DNA of 64,000 nt from Leifsonia psychrotolerans (GCF_013410665.1 NZ_JACCFM010000001.1:434001-498000); one strand, 5' to 3'. Positions 1-9,003 are shown, counted from the stretch's first letter. Made by a program: numbers and translations. The notes: generated by a model from the sequence alone, not told the origin.

Positions 1-1777
1 CGGGCGCATGTCCCTCGCCGTCGAGCCGGCGTTGACCCCACGCGTCGTCGTAGACCACGGACTTCGCCGCGCTGTCGAACGCCGGCAAATGCGCGGCATC
101 CGTCGGCAGCACGAATGGCAGCCGTCCGCCGGGCTCCGCGCTGCCGGTCAGCACGCTGGCGAGCGCGCGCCCACCCTCCATCCCGCCGTACCACGCGACG
201 AGGAGGGCCGGCACGCGGTCTCGCCACGCCTCCGTCAGGATCGCGCTGCCGCCGATGAGCACGACAACGGTTCGAGGGTTGGCGGCGGTGACCGCGCGGA
301 TGAGGCGCACATCGGAGGGTCGCAGGTCGAGCGAGCTGCGGTCGCCACCTCGCACGAAACGTGACACCACGTGTGCGAGACCGATGAGCGGCCGACGGAG
401 GAGACCCGATCCGAGCGACCGTCCGAGCACGCCCACGTCGACGCCGCCGGTGACGACCGACTCGCCCTCGTCATGGTGGTCCATGCCGACGACGATGATC
501 GCCGTTTCTGCCGCTGCCGCCACCGCGGCTGCGACGCGTGCGTTCCGACCGGAGTTGGTCGTGATCCGCATCCGGGGAAGCGCCTCGCGCAGCCCCTGCA
601 GTGGCGAGACAGTTGAGGGCGGCCGAACGCGTGACGAGCCATGATCACCGAGGTTCGCCCGTGTCGCCAGCCGGCCGATCACAGCGAGGTGCCGGATGCC
701 GGGATCCAGGGGCAGCAGCCGCGCCGCGCCGACGGTCTCGTTCTTCAGGAGCACGATCGACTCCGCTGCGACCTGGTGGGCGAGCGCTCGGTGCGACGGG
801 GAGGCGATGAGAGCGGCGCTCGGCGTCGCCACCTCACGGGTCGCGGCATGGAGCACGCTGGTGCGCAGGATGCGGTGTGCAGACTGCAGCACAGTCGCGC
901 GGGCCACGTCACCCGTGCGCAGCGCCGCCGGCAGGTCGCGGGCGCGCAGCAGTCGCAGGGGCATCTCCACGTCCATCCCGGCGTGCAGGCTGGCGACCGC
1001 GTCGTGAGTGCCGAACACCCAGTCGCTCGTCACGAACCCCGAGAAACCCCATTCGTGCCGCAGTACGTCGGTGAGAAGGGCGCGATTGACGTCCATGTAT
1101 TCGCCCCGCACCCGGTTGTAGGCACTCATCACGGAGTCGGCACCGGCGTCCACGACCGCTTTGAAATGCGGCAGGTATACCTCGTGCAGCGCGTGCTCGT
1201 CGACCCGCACATCCACCTCGAAACGCTCGTTCTCCATCGAGTTGAGCGCGAAGTGCTTTACGCAGGCCATTGCGTGCACCCGTACGCCACGGGTCAGGGC
1301 GGATCCCATTCGGCCGGTGAGCACCGGGTCTTCCCCGTAGCATTCCTGCGCCCGGCCCCACGCGGGGTGGCGAAGCAGGTTGACGCAGACGGAGGCGGAG
1401 TAGTTCGCTCCTCGTGCCCGGGTCTCCAGGCCGATCGCGAGGCCGACCCGCTCCTCCAGTGCCGGATCCCAGGTCGCGGCCCGCGCAATCGTCACTGGAA
1501 AGGCAGTGGAAGCCCCGATCACCACGCCGCGGCCTCCGTCGCTGAACCGGATGCCCGGAACTCCGAGCCGGGGGACCGCGCCCGCCACAAACGGTCGCCG
1601 ACTCAGCAATATCGGGATGAGCGGCAGCAATCGCCGGGGGGAATCGCCGTCAAGCAGTCCGAGGAGCTCCCCATCGGTCATCCGGTCGATCAGCCGGTCG
1701 GCGGCCTCATCTGCGCCGAACTCGCCCGCCCGGACCGCCCGGACTGACTCGCCAAACGTCGTGTCCTCTGCCGTCAT
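1..1777 (-). CDS. Glycoside hydrolase family 3 beta-glucosidase, 3' end cut by window
   Basis: The gene runs leftward off the window edge, so the C-terminus is missing; 592 codons are open. GH3 enzymes remove terminal beta-linked glucose or a related sugar by a retaining mechanism. The N-terminal GH3 domain shows KHF at 174-176 and the nucleophile motif FVTSDW, with Asp252 as the expected nucleophile. The second GH3 domain begins near ESIVLLKNE (about residue 345) and includes the motif PGGRLPF near the edge. There is no signal peptide, so the enzyme is probably cytoplasmic and acts on imported oligosaccharides. The ATG at 1777 is the first good start; no clear ribosome binding site is visible. 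The substrate cannot be told from sequence. A tandem 24-bp repeat lies just upstream. Confidence 0.9.
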   Translation of the reverse strand, partial: MTAEDTTFGESVRAVRAGEFGADEAADRLIDRMTDGELLGLLDGDSPRRLLPLIPILLSRRPFVAGAVPRLGVPGIRFSDGGRGVVIGASTAFPVTIARAATWDPALEERVGLAIGLETRARGANYSASVCVNLLRHPAWGRAQECYGEDPVLTGRMGSALTRGVRVHAMACVKHFALNSMENERFEVDVRVDEHALHEVYLPHFKAVVDAGADSVMSAYNRVRGEYMDVNRALLTDVLRHEWGFSGFVTSDWVFGTHDAVASLHAGMDVEMPLRLLRARDLPAALRTGDVARATVLQSAHRILRTSVLHAATREVATPSAALIASPSHRALAHQVAAESIVLLKNETVGAARLLPLDPGIRHLAVIGRLATRANLGDHGSSRVRPPSTVSPLQGLREALPRMRITTNSGRNARVAAAVAAAAETAIIVVGMDHHDEGESVVTGGVDVGVLGRSLGSGLLRRPLIGLAHVVSRFVRGGDRSSLDLRPSDVRLIRAVTAANPRTVVVLIGGSAILTEAWRDRVPALLVAWYGGMEGGRALASVLTGSAEPGGRLPFVLPTDAAHLPAFDSAAKSVVYDDAWGQRRLDGEGHAP

Positions 1778-1809
1778 CGTATGCTTGGACCGTGGCCGGA
1801 GTCCGGCGT

Positions 1810-1881
1810 CCCATCGCACCTGCGCTCGCGCAGCCCATCGCACCTGCGCTCGCGCAGCCCATCGCACCTGCGCTCGCGCAG
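1810..1881. repeat. Three perfect tandem copies of a 24-bp unit
   Basis: Units occupy 1810-1833, 1834-1857 and 1858-1881 and are identical. Each contains the near-perfect palindrome CTGCGCTCGCGCAG (6-bp arms, 2-base centre), so each copy could form a small hairpin. The array lies 33 bp upstream of the GH3 start, in non-coding sequence. The rest of 1778-2459 holds only the remnant described next; I see nothing else in it. Confidence 0.9.
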
Positions 1882-2030
1882 CCCACCGTACTGTCGCCGT
1901 TCCATGCTTTGATTCTTCACCCTGCGCGCGCGTCTGCGGAAGTGCGGCCTCGAAAGCGCCGCCACCCGGCCCGACGCGGTTCGCGACGGGGGAGGTCGCC
2001 ACGAGGCGAGGTCCCAAGCGGGAAGCGGGT

Positions 2031-2327
2031 TTAGAGCTTGGTTGCGCCCACCAGAGCGTGCACGGCTTCTGCGTCGCCGGTGAGCGTGATGCCGTCCGCC
2101 GTGTCAAGATCGACTCCACCGATGATGAGGCCTTTCCAAGCCCGGGTTGTGCTGTGCACTTCCGCGTCGGCTCCGTCCAGAAGATCGGTCTTCCTGATGG
2201 TTGAGCCGCTGCTCGTCATCGTGGCCAGGTAGGCCGCCGGTCGTCGGCCGGGAACGCGTGAATCCGTCAGCTTCAGCGCAACCGTGCGGTCCACCGAGCC
2301 GTCGGGGAGCGGGTGTTCTCGGGTAAA
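2031..2327 (-). pseudogene. Possible remnant of an SCP2-like domain
   Basis: An open stretch whose C-terminal part (DGITLTGDAEAVHAL) resembles the end of SCP2-like sterol-carrier domains found in some HTH regulators and alkyl sulfatases. It is preceded in frame by a TGA at 2328-2330 and has no N-terminal partner domain. A GTG at 2294 would give 87 aa, with no convincing ribosome binding site. I read it as the tail of a lost gene, but it could be a small functional protein. The family assignment rests on recalled similarity only. Confidence 0.4.
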
Positions 2328-2459
2328 TCAAGAGGGCCGGATCATCCGGATCGGGTGACGTTGTGTTCTCGAGCGTTCGATAGGTTCAGCAACGGACATC
2401 GGTACCGGACCGAACGTTCCGCGGCCGGCCGTGAAGCCCTCGCCGCAGAGAGGACCATC

Positions 2460-3131
2460 ATGGGTTCGGCGATTGGAGAATTGCTTCCGCTGGCGTTGGG
2501 AATCGCGATCAGCCCGATTCCGATCATCGCCGCCATTTTGATGCTGCTCTCGCTGAAAGCACAAGGCACCAGTGTCGGATTTCTGCTCGGCTGGGTTGTC
2601 GGCGTCGTGCTGGTCGTCGTCGTCTTCACTGCGCTGTCGAGTGTGATCCCGCAAAGTCCAGCGGGCCAATCGCAACCGATCGTCGGAATCATCAAGCTCG
2701 TTCTGGGTCTGGGGCTACTCGTCCTCGCTGTCGGTCAATGGCGCGGAAGACCCAAGGAAGGCGTCAAACCGACCCTGCCCGCATGGATGAGCGCCATCGA
2801 CTCGATGACCGCTTTTCGGGGATTCGTGATCGGATTCCTTCTTGCCGGACTCAACCCGAAGAACCTACTCATCGGGGCCTCGGCCGGCATCGCGCTGGGG
2901 TCGGACTCGCAGTCGATCGGAAGCGATGCGATTGCAACTGTGATCTATGCACTCATCGCAGCCTCGACTGTGGGTATTCCTGTCATCGGCAACCTGTTCG
3001 CAGCCCAGCAGATGCGCGTCCCATTGCAGAAACTGCACATCTGGTTGCTGAACAACAACGCGACAGTGATGGCAACCTTGCTTCTCATCATCGGTGTCGT
3101 CGTGATCGCAAAAGGCATCAGCAGCTTCTGA
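2460..3131 (+). CDS. GAP-family (Sap-type) integral membrane protein
   Basis: A 223-aa protein made almost entirely of hydrophobic helices, about six, with the N-terminal pattern LPLALGIAISPIPIIAAI and an internal GLNPKNLLIG motif. Both are typical of the GAP/Sap family (PF11139; peptidoglycolipid or sulfolipid export-associated, LysE-like fold). Family members are proposed to help move lipids or small solutes across the membrane; no substrate can be assigned here. The open frame extends further upstream, but ATG 2460 has a good ribosome binding site (AGAGGA) and starts right at the conserved region. It stands alone and converges on the ABC exporter operon. Confidence 0.85.
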   Translation: MGSAIGELLPLALGIAISPIPIIAAILMLLSLKAQGTSVGFLLGWVVGVVLVVVVFTALSSVIPQSPAGQSQPIVGIIKLVLGLGLLVLAVGQWRGRPKEGVKPTLPAWMSAIDSMTAFRGFVIGFLLAGLNPKNLLIGASAGIALGSDSQSIGSDAIATVIYALIAASTVGIPVIGNLFAAQQMRVPLQKLHIWLLNNNATVMATLLLIIGVVVIAKGISSF

Positions 3132-3185
3132 CGCGGCATGAAACTGCGCGTTGGGGTGGGGTAGCGACCGGAAGCCGCGCAGGCC

Positions 3186-3950
3186 TCAGCTCATCCTTCG
3201 ACGGTACAGCGCGATCGCGACGGCGTAGGCCACGACAAGGATTCCGACGAGCCAGGCGAGGGCGACCCAGATGTCACTGCCGACGGGCTGCACCGCGAAC
3301 AAGGCTCGGACGGTGTTCACGATGGAGGTGACGGGCTGGTATTCGGCGAACCAGGCGACCGGGCCGGGCATCGAGCTGGTCGGCACGAAGGCCGAGCTGA
3401 TGAACGGCAGGAAGATCAGCGGGTAACTGAACGCGCTCGCCCCGTCGACCGTCTTCGCCGAGAGTCCGGCGATCACGGCGAGCCAGGTCAGCGCGAAGGT
3501 GAACAAGATCAGTATTCCGGCAATGGCGAGCCAGGCGGCGACGGATGCTCCAGTGCGAAACCCTAAGATCAGGGCGACGCCGATGACGACCGCGACGGAG
3601 ACCAGGTTGGCGGCCAGCGAGGTGAGCACGTGTGCCCAGAGCGCGCTCGACCTCGCGATCGGCATGGACTGGAAGCGTTCGAAGATCCCGCCCTGCAGGT
3701 CGAGGAACAGTCGGTACGCGGTGTATGCGATGCCCGACGCGATCGTGATGAGCAGAATGCCGGGGAGTAGGTAGTTGACGTACGACTGCCGCGATCCCGT
3801 GTGGATCGCGCCACCGAGCACGTACACGAACAACAGCATGAGCGCGATGGGGGTGACCACGGTGGTGATGATCGTGTCGGGGCTTCGCAGGATATGACGC
3901 AGTGAGCGGCCGGTCAGCACGGTGGTGTCGCCGAGCACGTGGGTGGTCAT
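3186..3950 (-). CDS. ABC-2 type transporter permease
   Basis: A 254-aa membrane protein with about six helices and the ABC-2 permease pattern (long first loop after helix 1, then FLPFISSAFVPTSSMPG before the last helices). This matches DrrB-like permeases. It is the last gene of a four-gene operon and overlaps the ATPase gene by 4 bp (ATGA at 3947-3950), so translation is coupled. Together they form a half-size drug or lipid exporter. In PadR-linked exporters of this kind the substrate is usually an amphipathic toxic compound, but nothing here identifies it. Confidence 0.9.
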   Translation of the reverse strand: MTTHVLGDTTVLTGRSLRHILRSPDTIITTVVTPIALMLLFVYVLGGAIHTGSRQSYVNYLLPGILLITIASGIAYTAYRLFLDLQGGIFERFQSMPIARSSALWAHVLTSLAANLVSVAVVIGVALILGFRTGASVAAWLAIAGILILFTFALTWLAVIAGLSAKTVDGASAFSYPLIFLPFISSAFVPTSSMPGPVAWFAEYQPVTSIVNTVRALFAVQPVGSDIWVALAWLVGILVVAYAVAIALYRRRMS

Positions 3951-4783
3951 TGGATTTCCTTTTGTGTCTGGACGTCGCTCTCGGTGCCGTCGTCGGTGAT
4001 GGCGCCGGGCCCTCCCGTGTCAGTCTCGCCAGTGTCACCGACGAGGGCGAGGAAGACGTCCTCGAGGGAGGGCTGCTTCTCGACGTATTCAACCGGGGCA
4101 GCGGGGAGAAGCTTCTTGAGCTCGGCGAGGGTTCCGTTCTGGATGATCGTGCCCCTGTGCAGAATCGCGATGCGGTCTGCGAGCTGTTCCGCCTCGTCGA
4201 GATACTGCGTGGTGAGCAGCACGGTCGTGCCCTGACTGGCGAGCTTCTTGACGGTCTGCCAGACCTCGATGCGCGCCTGGGGATCGAGTCCGTTGGTCGG
4301 TTCGTCCAGGAAGATGATCGGGGGATTTCCGATCAGGCTCATCGCGATGTCGAGCCTGCGTCGCATACCGCCCGAGTATGTTGCAGCCTTGCGGTCGCCG
4401 GCGTCGGCGAGGGAGAACCGGGCGAGCAGCTCTTCGGCAATCGCACCCGGGCCCTTGAGATGACGCAATTTGGCGATCAGCACGAGGTTCTCTCGTCCAG
4501 AAAGCACCTCATCAACAGCGGCGAATTGGCCGGTGAGGCTGATCGATTCGCGTACGTCACTGGCACGCGCGCCCACGTCGAAGCCGTGGACGGTGGCGGT
4601 GCCCGCGTCGGCTTTCAACAGTGTCGACAGGATCCGTACCAGCGTGGTCTTGCCCGCACCGTTCGAGCCGAGCAGCGCGAAAATGCTCCCCGCCTCGACG
4701 TCGAAGTCGACGCCCCGCAGCACCTCCACGTCCTTGAACGACTTTTCGATGCCCGTCACCCGGATTGCGGGTTTCCTGGTCAT
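3947..4783 (-). CDS. DrrA-type ABC transporter ATP-binding protein
   Basis: A 278-aa nucleotide-binding subunit that powers the ABC-2 permease encoded next. Walker A is LLGSNGAGKTTL near residues 36-47, the signature is YSGGMRRRLDIA and Walker B is IIFLDEPTNGLD. A C-terminal extension of about 60 residues (VEYVEKQPSLEDVFLALVG) is typical of the DrrA subfamily. It overlaps both neighbours by ATGA junctions (4780-4783 and 3947-3950), placing it inside a translationally coupled operon under the PadR regulator. Confidence 0.95.
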   Translation of the reverse strand: MTRKPAIRVTGIEKSFKDVEVLRGVDFDVEAGSIFALLGSNGAGKTTLVRILSTLLKADAGTATVHGFDVGARASDVRESISLTGQFAAVDEVLSGRENLVLIAKLRHLKGPGAIAEELLARFSLADAGDRKAATYSGGMRRRLDIAMSLIGNPPIIFLDEPTNGLDPQARIEVWQTVKKLASQGTTVLLTTQYLDEAEQLADRIAILHRGTIIQNGTLAELKKLLPAAPVEYVEKQPSLEDVFLALVGDTGETDTGGPGAITDDGTESDVQTQKEIQ

Positions 4784-5148
4784 GTCCGTTCTTCTCGCTC
4801 AGCGTCCCCGATCGCTTTGTTCAGGCGCGCGCGCTCCGGGTCGATCCACTTCTTGCCGGCATAGGCCTGAACGAACGTCTCGGCGAAATCGACCGGGTCG
4901 TCGCCGACGATCTCGCGCACGGGAGTCCCGTCAACCGCGGCGCGCTCCCACAGGTCGGCCAGATCGCCGAACATCGTGATGAGGGTGTCGCCGTCGGTCA
5001 TGCCCCCGTAGTACATGAAGTACCGGTGCATCGCCTTCGCGGCAGTTCCGTACGGCTCGGGGAGAGCGTCGATGCGGGCCTTGTGCTGTTTATACTGCTT
5101 CTTCTGCTCGAGCGATCCAGTGAGAGCCTCGAGCCACTTTGCTGCCAT
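4780..5148 (-). CDS. DUF1048 family protein
   Basis: A 122-aa protein with no signal or membrane segment, rich in charged helices. Its central region (MHRYFMYYGGMTDGDT, then DLADLWERAAVDG) is characteristic of DUF1048, a family that commonly sits between a PadR regulator and an ABC exporter. The biochemical role is unknown; the fixed gene order suggests an accessory or sensing role for the exporter. It overlaps the ATPase by 4 bp and follows the PadR gene by 2 bp. Confidence 0.85.
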   Translation of the reverse strand: MAAKWLEALTGSLEQKKQYKQHKARIDALPEPYGTAAKAMHRYFMYYGGMTDGDTLITMFGDLADLWERAAVDGTPVREIVGDDPVDFAETFVQAYAGKKWIDPERARLNKAIGDAEREERT

Positions 5149-5150
5149 GG

Positions 5151-5504
5151 TTACTGTCCTTCTTCCTGAGGGGATTCGGCGTGAGGTCGGAGCCGTTCAA
5201 TGTGTTCCGCAAGGAAGCCCCAGGTTCTCCAAAACTCATCGAGGTAGTCGACGCCGCGTGCGTTCACGGAGTAGACCTTGCGTGGCGGCCCCTTCTCGGA
5301 GGGGACCTTCGCCACGTCCACAAAGCCGCGCTGCTCGATCCTGACCAGCAACGCGTAGACCGTGCCCTCGACGATGTCGGCGAAGCCTTGCTCGCGCAGC
5401 TGGGCCGTGATTTCGTACCCGTAGGCCGGCTGCCCGGCCAGGATGGTGAGCACGATGCCTTCGAGCGTTCCTTTGAGCATCTCGGTCATCTGCTGCTTGC
5501 CCAT
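5151..5504 (-). CDS. PadR family transcriptional regulator
   Basis: A 117-aa winged-helix repressor with the PadR core (LEGIVLTILAGQPAYGYEI, then VEGTVYALLVRIEQRGFV) and a short C-terminal dimerisation helix. A second ATG at 5513 would add three residues but sits directly on AAGGA; the ATG at 5504 has that Shine-Dalgarno sequence at a normal 8-base distance and is preferred. It is the first gene of the exporter operon, and the inverted repeat just upstream (5522-5552) is the likely self-operator. PadR proteins of this type release DNA when they bind the exported compound. Confidence 0.9.
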   Translation of the reverse strand: MGKQQMTEMLKGTLEGIVLTILAGQPAYGYEITAQLREQGFADIVEGTVYALLVRIEQRGFVDVAKVPSEKGPPRKVYSVNARGVDYLDEFWRTWGFLAEHIERLRPHAESPQEEGQ

Positions 5505-5521
5505 GGACTGCATTCCTTTAG

Positions 5522-5571
5522 CTATCTAGTGACACCGACTACCACTAGATAGTAACGCCGACTACCAGTAG
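5522..5571 (-). promoter_or_regulatory. Probable PadR operator
   Basis: CTATCTAGTG (5522-5531) and CACTAGATAG (5543-5552) are perfect 10-bp inverted arms around an 11-base centre. Overlapping this, 5528-5548 and 5551-5571 are two near-identical 21-bp direct repeats sharing the core CCGACTACCA. The site lies 18 bp upstream of the PadR start, where a repressor would block the exporter promoter. Confidence 0.75.
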
Positions 5572-5631
5572 GGAGCAAGACTGAATAGTGACATTCGGTT
5601 GGGCGGATGCTCCGCAGCCGAACCCAGAGGA

Positions 5632-5865
5632 TCAGTCGCTCTCGCGCCGGGCAACGAGGTAGAGAGGGAACGCGGCCACGAAAAGCACGAGACAGAGCGC
5701 GGCCCAGGTGCTCGAGCGATCGACCGTCCATCCGAAGAACGTGGCAACCACTGGCCGGTCGTCATGTTCGTGGGACCGGGCATCGCATAGTACCCACGCG
5801 GCGAATCCGCCGATGATGCCCACCACCACGATCGGCAAGAATATCGAAAGCAACGAGGCATCCAC
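5632..5865 (-). CDS. Small two-helix membrane protein
   Basis: A 77-aa protein with two clear membrane helices (SLLSIFLPIVVVGIIGGFAA and TWAALCLVLFVAAFPLYLVA) separated by a polar loop. I do not recognise the family. The GTG at 5865 is preceded by GATAAT with exactly six bases between, the arrangement of a leaderless actinobacterial mRNA, which supports this start. It lies upstream of the PadR operon in the same direction but has its own promoter-like element. Its function is unknown; it could instead be a chance frame, though the hydrophobic pattern argues against that. Confidence 0.6.
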   Translation of the reverse strand: MDASLLSIFLPIVVVGIIGGFAAWVLCDARSHEHDDRPVVATFFGWTVDRSSTWAALCLVLFVAAFPLYLVARRESD

Positions 5866-5918
5866 GATGCAATTATCCCATGGCGGCCCGAATCAAGACG
5901 ATGCGGCGCTGGTGCTCG

Positions 5919-7364
5919 TCACGGCCGCCGGAGGAGGGCGACTACCGTGTCGTGCAGCTTTGCGAAGCGGCTTCGCTCGACGTCATCAAAGGACTCGTCG
6001 GCGATCGAGGCTCGCAGCCTTTCGAGCTGATGGGCGATGACCGGGTAGTGCTCGCGCGGGCTGTTCCAGGCGAGATCTTCACACAGTCGGAACAGGCTGT
6101 TGACGACTGCCGGATCCGACGCCCCGTACCGCCGAGGCTGGGTGATCGACGCGTCGAGGTGGCCCTCGAAGCTCGGCCGGTTCAGGATGACGCGGGGCAC
6201 ATTCCCCGCGCCGGTGAGCGTGACGGGGCCTAGCTGATACCTGGTCAGTTCAACAAGCAGGCTTGAAATGTGGCCCAGGGCGTGCACCGCCGTCGTGGGA
6301 TCGTTGATCCCCGGTGACAGCGCTTTATTGACGACGTCAGTGAGTTGTCGCAGGCCGTGGCCGACATCCTGAGCGGCGGTGCGCTCAGGCCCCGTGTGAA
6401 CTGCTTCGCCCACACCCGCCCGCACCCTCGTGATGACGTCGGGTTCGGTCAGGCACCCACCGCCCGGCTGCCAGAACGTAGCGAGCGGAGTTCCGGTCAC
6501 GAGGAAATCACCCGGTTCACGGTCTATGCGGATGACTGCGTCGACGTCATCCGCAAGATCGACGAGCTGGCGCTGGTCGACACGGAGCAGAAACCCGGAT
6601 TCGGTCGCAAAGACCCGAGTGGACTGCGCCGGAGTCGGGGGAGGGGCGACGCTGTCGTCACTACGTCGAATGAGGTTCGCAGCGATCGTGCGACTCGCGT
6701 CCAGATGAACGTTGTGCAGCATTGTCTCGACGCGGATTTGTCGGGTCAGATGCGCGAGGAAGAGCACCAGGACGATGACGCTGGCCAGGGCGAGAAGAAA
6801 AGAGACCGTGACTGCGATTCGGGGAACAAACGCCGCGGTGCCGCCATCAACGCTCGAGCGCACGGACCGGAGCACCGTGAGCGAATAGGTGAACGTCGCG
6901 AGAAACAGCGCCAATGTGGCTTGGACAAAGAGATCCTGCGTGAAGGTGCGCAGCAAACGCGGGGAGAACTGGCTGCTTGCCAGTTGCAGTGTCACGACGG
7001 TGAGCGAAAAGGTGAGAGCGGTCACGGTGATGAGTGAACTCGCGACCGCGTCCAGAACGGTCCGTGATGCATCCGGGTCTCCCGAAAACACCACCGCATC
7101 AAGCCAACCGGGCAGGTTTCCATCGACGCCGGCGTCAAGGTGCGGCAGGAATAGTCCGGCGACGACGGCCAGCACCACGCCGGTGACAGGGATCGGCCAC
7201 AGCTGCGCCCGAAAGGCATCACGTGCGACACTGTGGGTTAACACGTCACGAGCCCCCAAACAGTTCGACAGCGATGGTTGAGAAAGTCTTACCCTAACAA
7301 ACCCGTCCTTGGGAGGGGGAGATACCGTCGTCGCGGGGCTGCTTCGGGCTGGCATCGGCGGCAT
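5919..7364 (-). CDS. DUF2254 family membrane protein
   Basis: Up to 481 aa. Two hydrophobic hairpins in the N-terminal half (about residues 60-90 and 105-130; then about 150-210) precede a soluble C-terminal half with the family-typical stretch KALSPGINDPTTAVHALG. This fits DUF2254 (PF10011), a predicted integral membrane family with no proven function. The first ATG (7364) adds a long non-conserved leader; a GTG at 7244 with GGGGG upstream, giving 441 aa, is a plausible alternative and starts right before the conserved region. It is divergent from the photolyase gene. Confidence 0.8.
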   Translation of the reverse strand: MPPMPARSSPATTVSPPPKDGFVRVRLSQPSLSNCLGARDVLTHSVARDAFRAQLWPIPVTGVVLAVVAGLFLPHLDAGVDGNLPGWLDAVVFSGDPDASRTVLDAVASSLITVTALTFSLTVVTLQLASSQFSPRLLRTFTQDLFVQATLALFLATFTYSLTVLRSVRSSVDGGTAAFVPRIAVTVSFLLALASVIVLVLFLAHLTRQIRVETMLHNVHLDASRTIAANLIRRSDDSVAPPPTPAQSTRVFATESGFLLRVDQRQLVDLADDVDAVIRIDREPGDFLVTGTPLATFWQPGGGCLTEPDVITRVRAGVGEAVHTGPERTAAQDVGHGLRQLTDVVNKALSPGINDPTTAVHALGHISSLLVELTRYQLGPVTLTGAGNVPRVILNRPSFEGHLDASITQPRRYGASDPAVVNSLFRLCEDLAWNSPREHYPVIAHQLERLRASIADESFDDVERSRFAKLHDTVVALLRRP

Positions 7365-7421
7365 CTCGGCTGCAGGCCCCTGTAAACTTCAGGGCACTGA
7401 AGCGCGACGACAGGGTGAACA

Positions 7422-8846
7422 ATGAGCAGAGACGACGGCCTTTCAGCCGCCTCCGGCGGGGCAACGGTGGTCGTGTTCCGGGACGATTTGCGTGTGGCCG
7501 ACAATCCCGCGTTGACGATGGCCGTGGATCGGGGTGCACCGGTCATTGCGTTATACGTTCGTGACGAGGTGAGCCCGGGCATCCGGCCGTTGGGAGCAGC
7601 ATCGAAGTGGTGGCTCCACCAGAGCCTTGCGTCGCTGCAGCTCTCCGTGGCCGAACTGGGGATTCCGTTTGTGTTGCGGAGCGGGCCGGCGCTGCGCGTC
7701 GTTCCCGAGGTGGTGGCGGAGACTGGAGCCACGGCTGTGTTGTGGAACAGACGCTACGGTGCCGGTGAAATTGCGGTCGACACGCAGTTGAAGGCGCACC
7801 TGAGAGAAGACGGGATTCAGGCCGAGAGTTTTCAGGCTTCGCTGCTGTTTGAACCGTGGACGATCGCCACCGGAGCCGGCACCCCGTATTCGGTGTTCAC
7901 CCCGTTCTGGCGGGCCTGCCGCGGCGGTCCCGAGCCGCGCCATCCGCTGCCGGTGCCCGGTCGCGCGGCTGGCCCGCCCACGGTGGTCGCCACGGAGTTA
8001 CTGGCGGACTGGGCGTTACAGCCGACTCGGCCCGACTGGGCGCAGGGACTCCGTGATACGTGGACTCCGGGGGAGGATGCCGCGTGGGCGCGTCTGCACA
8101 GCTTCATCAGCGACGACCTTGACGAGTATGCGCAGGGACGCGACGTTCCCGGCCGACAGGTCACGTCGCGCCTGTCACCGCATCTGCGGTGGGGAGAGCT
8201 GAGCGCCCATCAGATCTGGCACGAGGTCGGTCGAGTTCGCGCGGGGCTCTCTGCGCTTGCCGCAGAGGGGGCAACCCGATTCCTCACCGAAGTTGGCTGG
8301 CGGGAGTTCTCCTGGCATGTGCTCTTTCACTTTCCCGACCTCGCCGAGCGCAACTGGCGTGCTGACTACGACAAATTTCCGTGGCCCGCGCTTGACCGGA
8401 ATGCCCTCGAGGCTTGGCAGCAGGGCCGAACCGGAGTCCCCCTCGTCGATGCCGGAATGCGTGAACTCTGGCACACCGGAACAATGCACAACCGCGTTCG
8501 GATGGTGGTGGCATCTTTTCTCACGAAAAACCTCCTGATTGACTGGCGCGAGGGTGAGCGCTGGTTTTGGGACACCTTGGTCGACGCGGATGCCGCCGCC
8601 AACCCCTTCAACTGGCAATGGGTGGCCGGATCGGGCGCTGACGCGGCACCCTACTTTCGCGTGTTCAACCCAGAGTTGCAGGCGAAGAAGTTCGACCCGC
8701 ACGGGGTTTACATTCGCCGGCATCTGCCGGACTGGGACACGCCGGACTACCCCGACGCCGTCGTCGACCTCGCCGCGTCGAGGCGGGCTGCGCTCTCGGC
8801 CTACCAGAGTCTCCGGGAGCAGTCCACGAACACGCCGGCATCCTGA
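7422..8846 (+). CDS. phr: Deoxyribodipyrimidine photolyase (class I)
   Basis: A 474-aa flavoenzyme that splits UV-induced pyrimidine dimers using blue light. The N-terminal antenna domain begins TVVVFRDDLRVADNPAL. The C-terminal FAD domain contains TSRLSPHLRWGELSAHQIW, GMRELWHTGTMHNRVRM and ANPFNWQWVAGSGADAAPYF, which form the FAD pocket and part of the electron-transfer tryptophan path. The length is normal for the class. The conserved tail FDPHGVYIRRHLPDW is present, so the gene looks intact and functional. ATG 7422 has CAGGGTG upstream. It stands alone between the DUF2254 gene and the sugar cassette. Confidence 0.96.
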   Translation: MSRDDGLSAASGGATVVVFRDDLRVADNPALTMAVDRGAPVIALYVRDEVSPGIRPLGAASKWWLHQSLASLQLSVAELGIPFVLRSGPALRVVPEVVAETGATAVLWNRRYGAGEIAVDTQLKAHLREDGIQAESFQASLLFEPWTIATGAGTPYSVFTPFWRACRGGPEPRHPLPVPGRAAGPPTVVATELLADWALQPTRPDWAQGLRDTWTPGEDAAWARLHSFISDDLDEYAQGRDVPGRQVTSRLSPHLRWGELSAHQIWHEVGRVRAGLSALAAEGATRFLTEVGWREFSWHVLFHFPDLAERNWRADYDKFPWPALDRNALEAWQQGRTGVPLVDAGMRELWHTGTMHNRVRMVVASFLTKNLLIDWREGERWFWDTLVDADAAANPFNWQWVAGSGADAAPYFRVFNPELQAKKFDPHGVYIRRHLPDWDTPDYPDAVVDLAASRRAALSAYQSLREQSTNTPAS

Positions 8847-8920
8847 AAGCAGTGCTGATCAAGCGGCGACCGGTGGTCGTGCGTGCCGAGGACTGTCGCA
8901 CCGCGGGTTGACTGTTTTCG

Positions 8921-8949
8921 TTGACCCGGCAGTTTATTGGACGTATGTT
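8921..8949 (+). promoter_or_regulatory. Promoter of the pgmB-GH65 operon
   Basis: TTGACC (8921-8926) and TATGTT (8944-8949) are separated by exactly 17 bases, a good vegetative promoter. It lies about 55 bp upstream of the pgmB start. Confidence 0.65.
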
Positions 8950-9003
8950 CATGGTGTTCCTCCACCCCTGTCGGCGGTTGAAGTTCAGTGAGCGAGGGCG
9001 TAC

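Noticed and set aside
641..1747. 368-codon open frame on the plus strand
   Set aside because: It lies antisense to the GH3 gene, and its translation is rich in His, Arg and Gly without any known motif; a GC-rich shadow.
1774..1965. Minus-strand frame with RERRCDGL repeats
   Set aside because: The repeats are just the translation of the 24-bp non-coding units; no start or family support.
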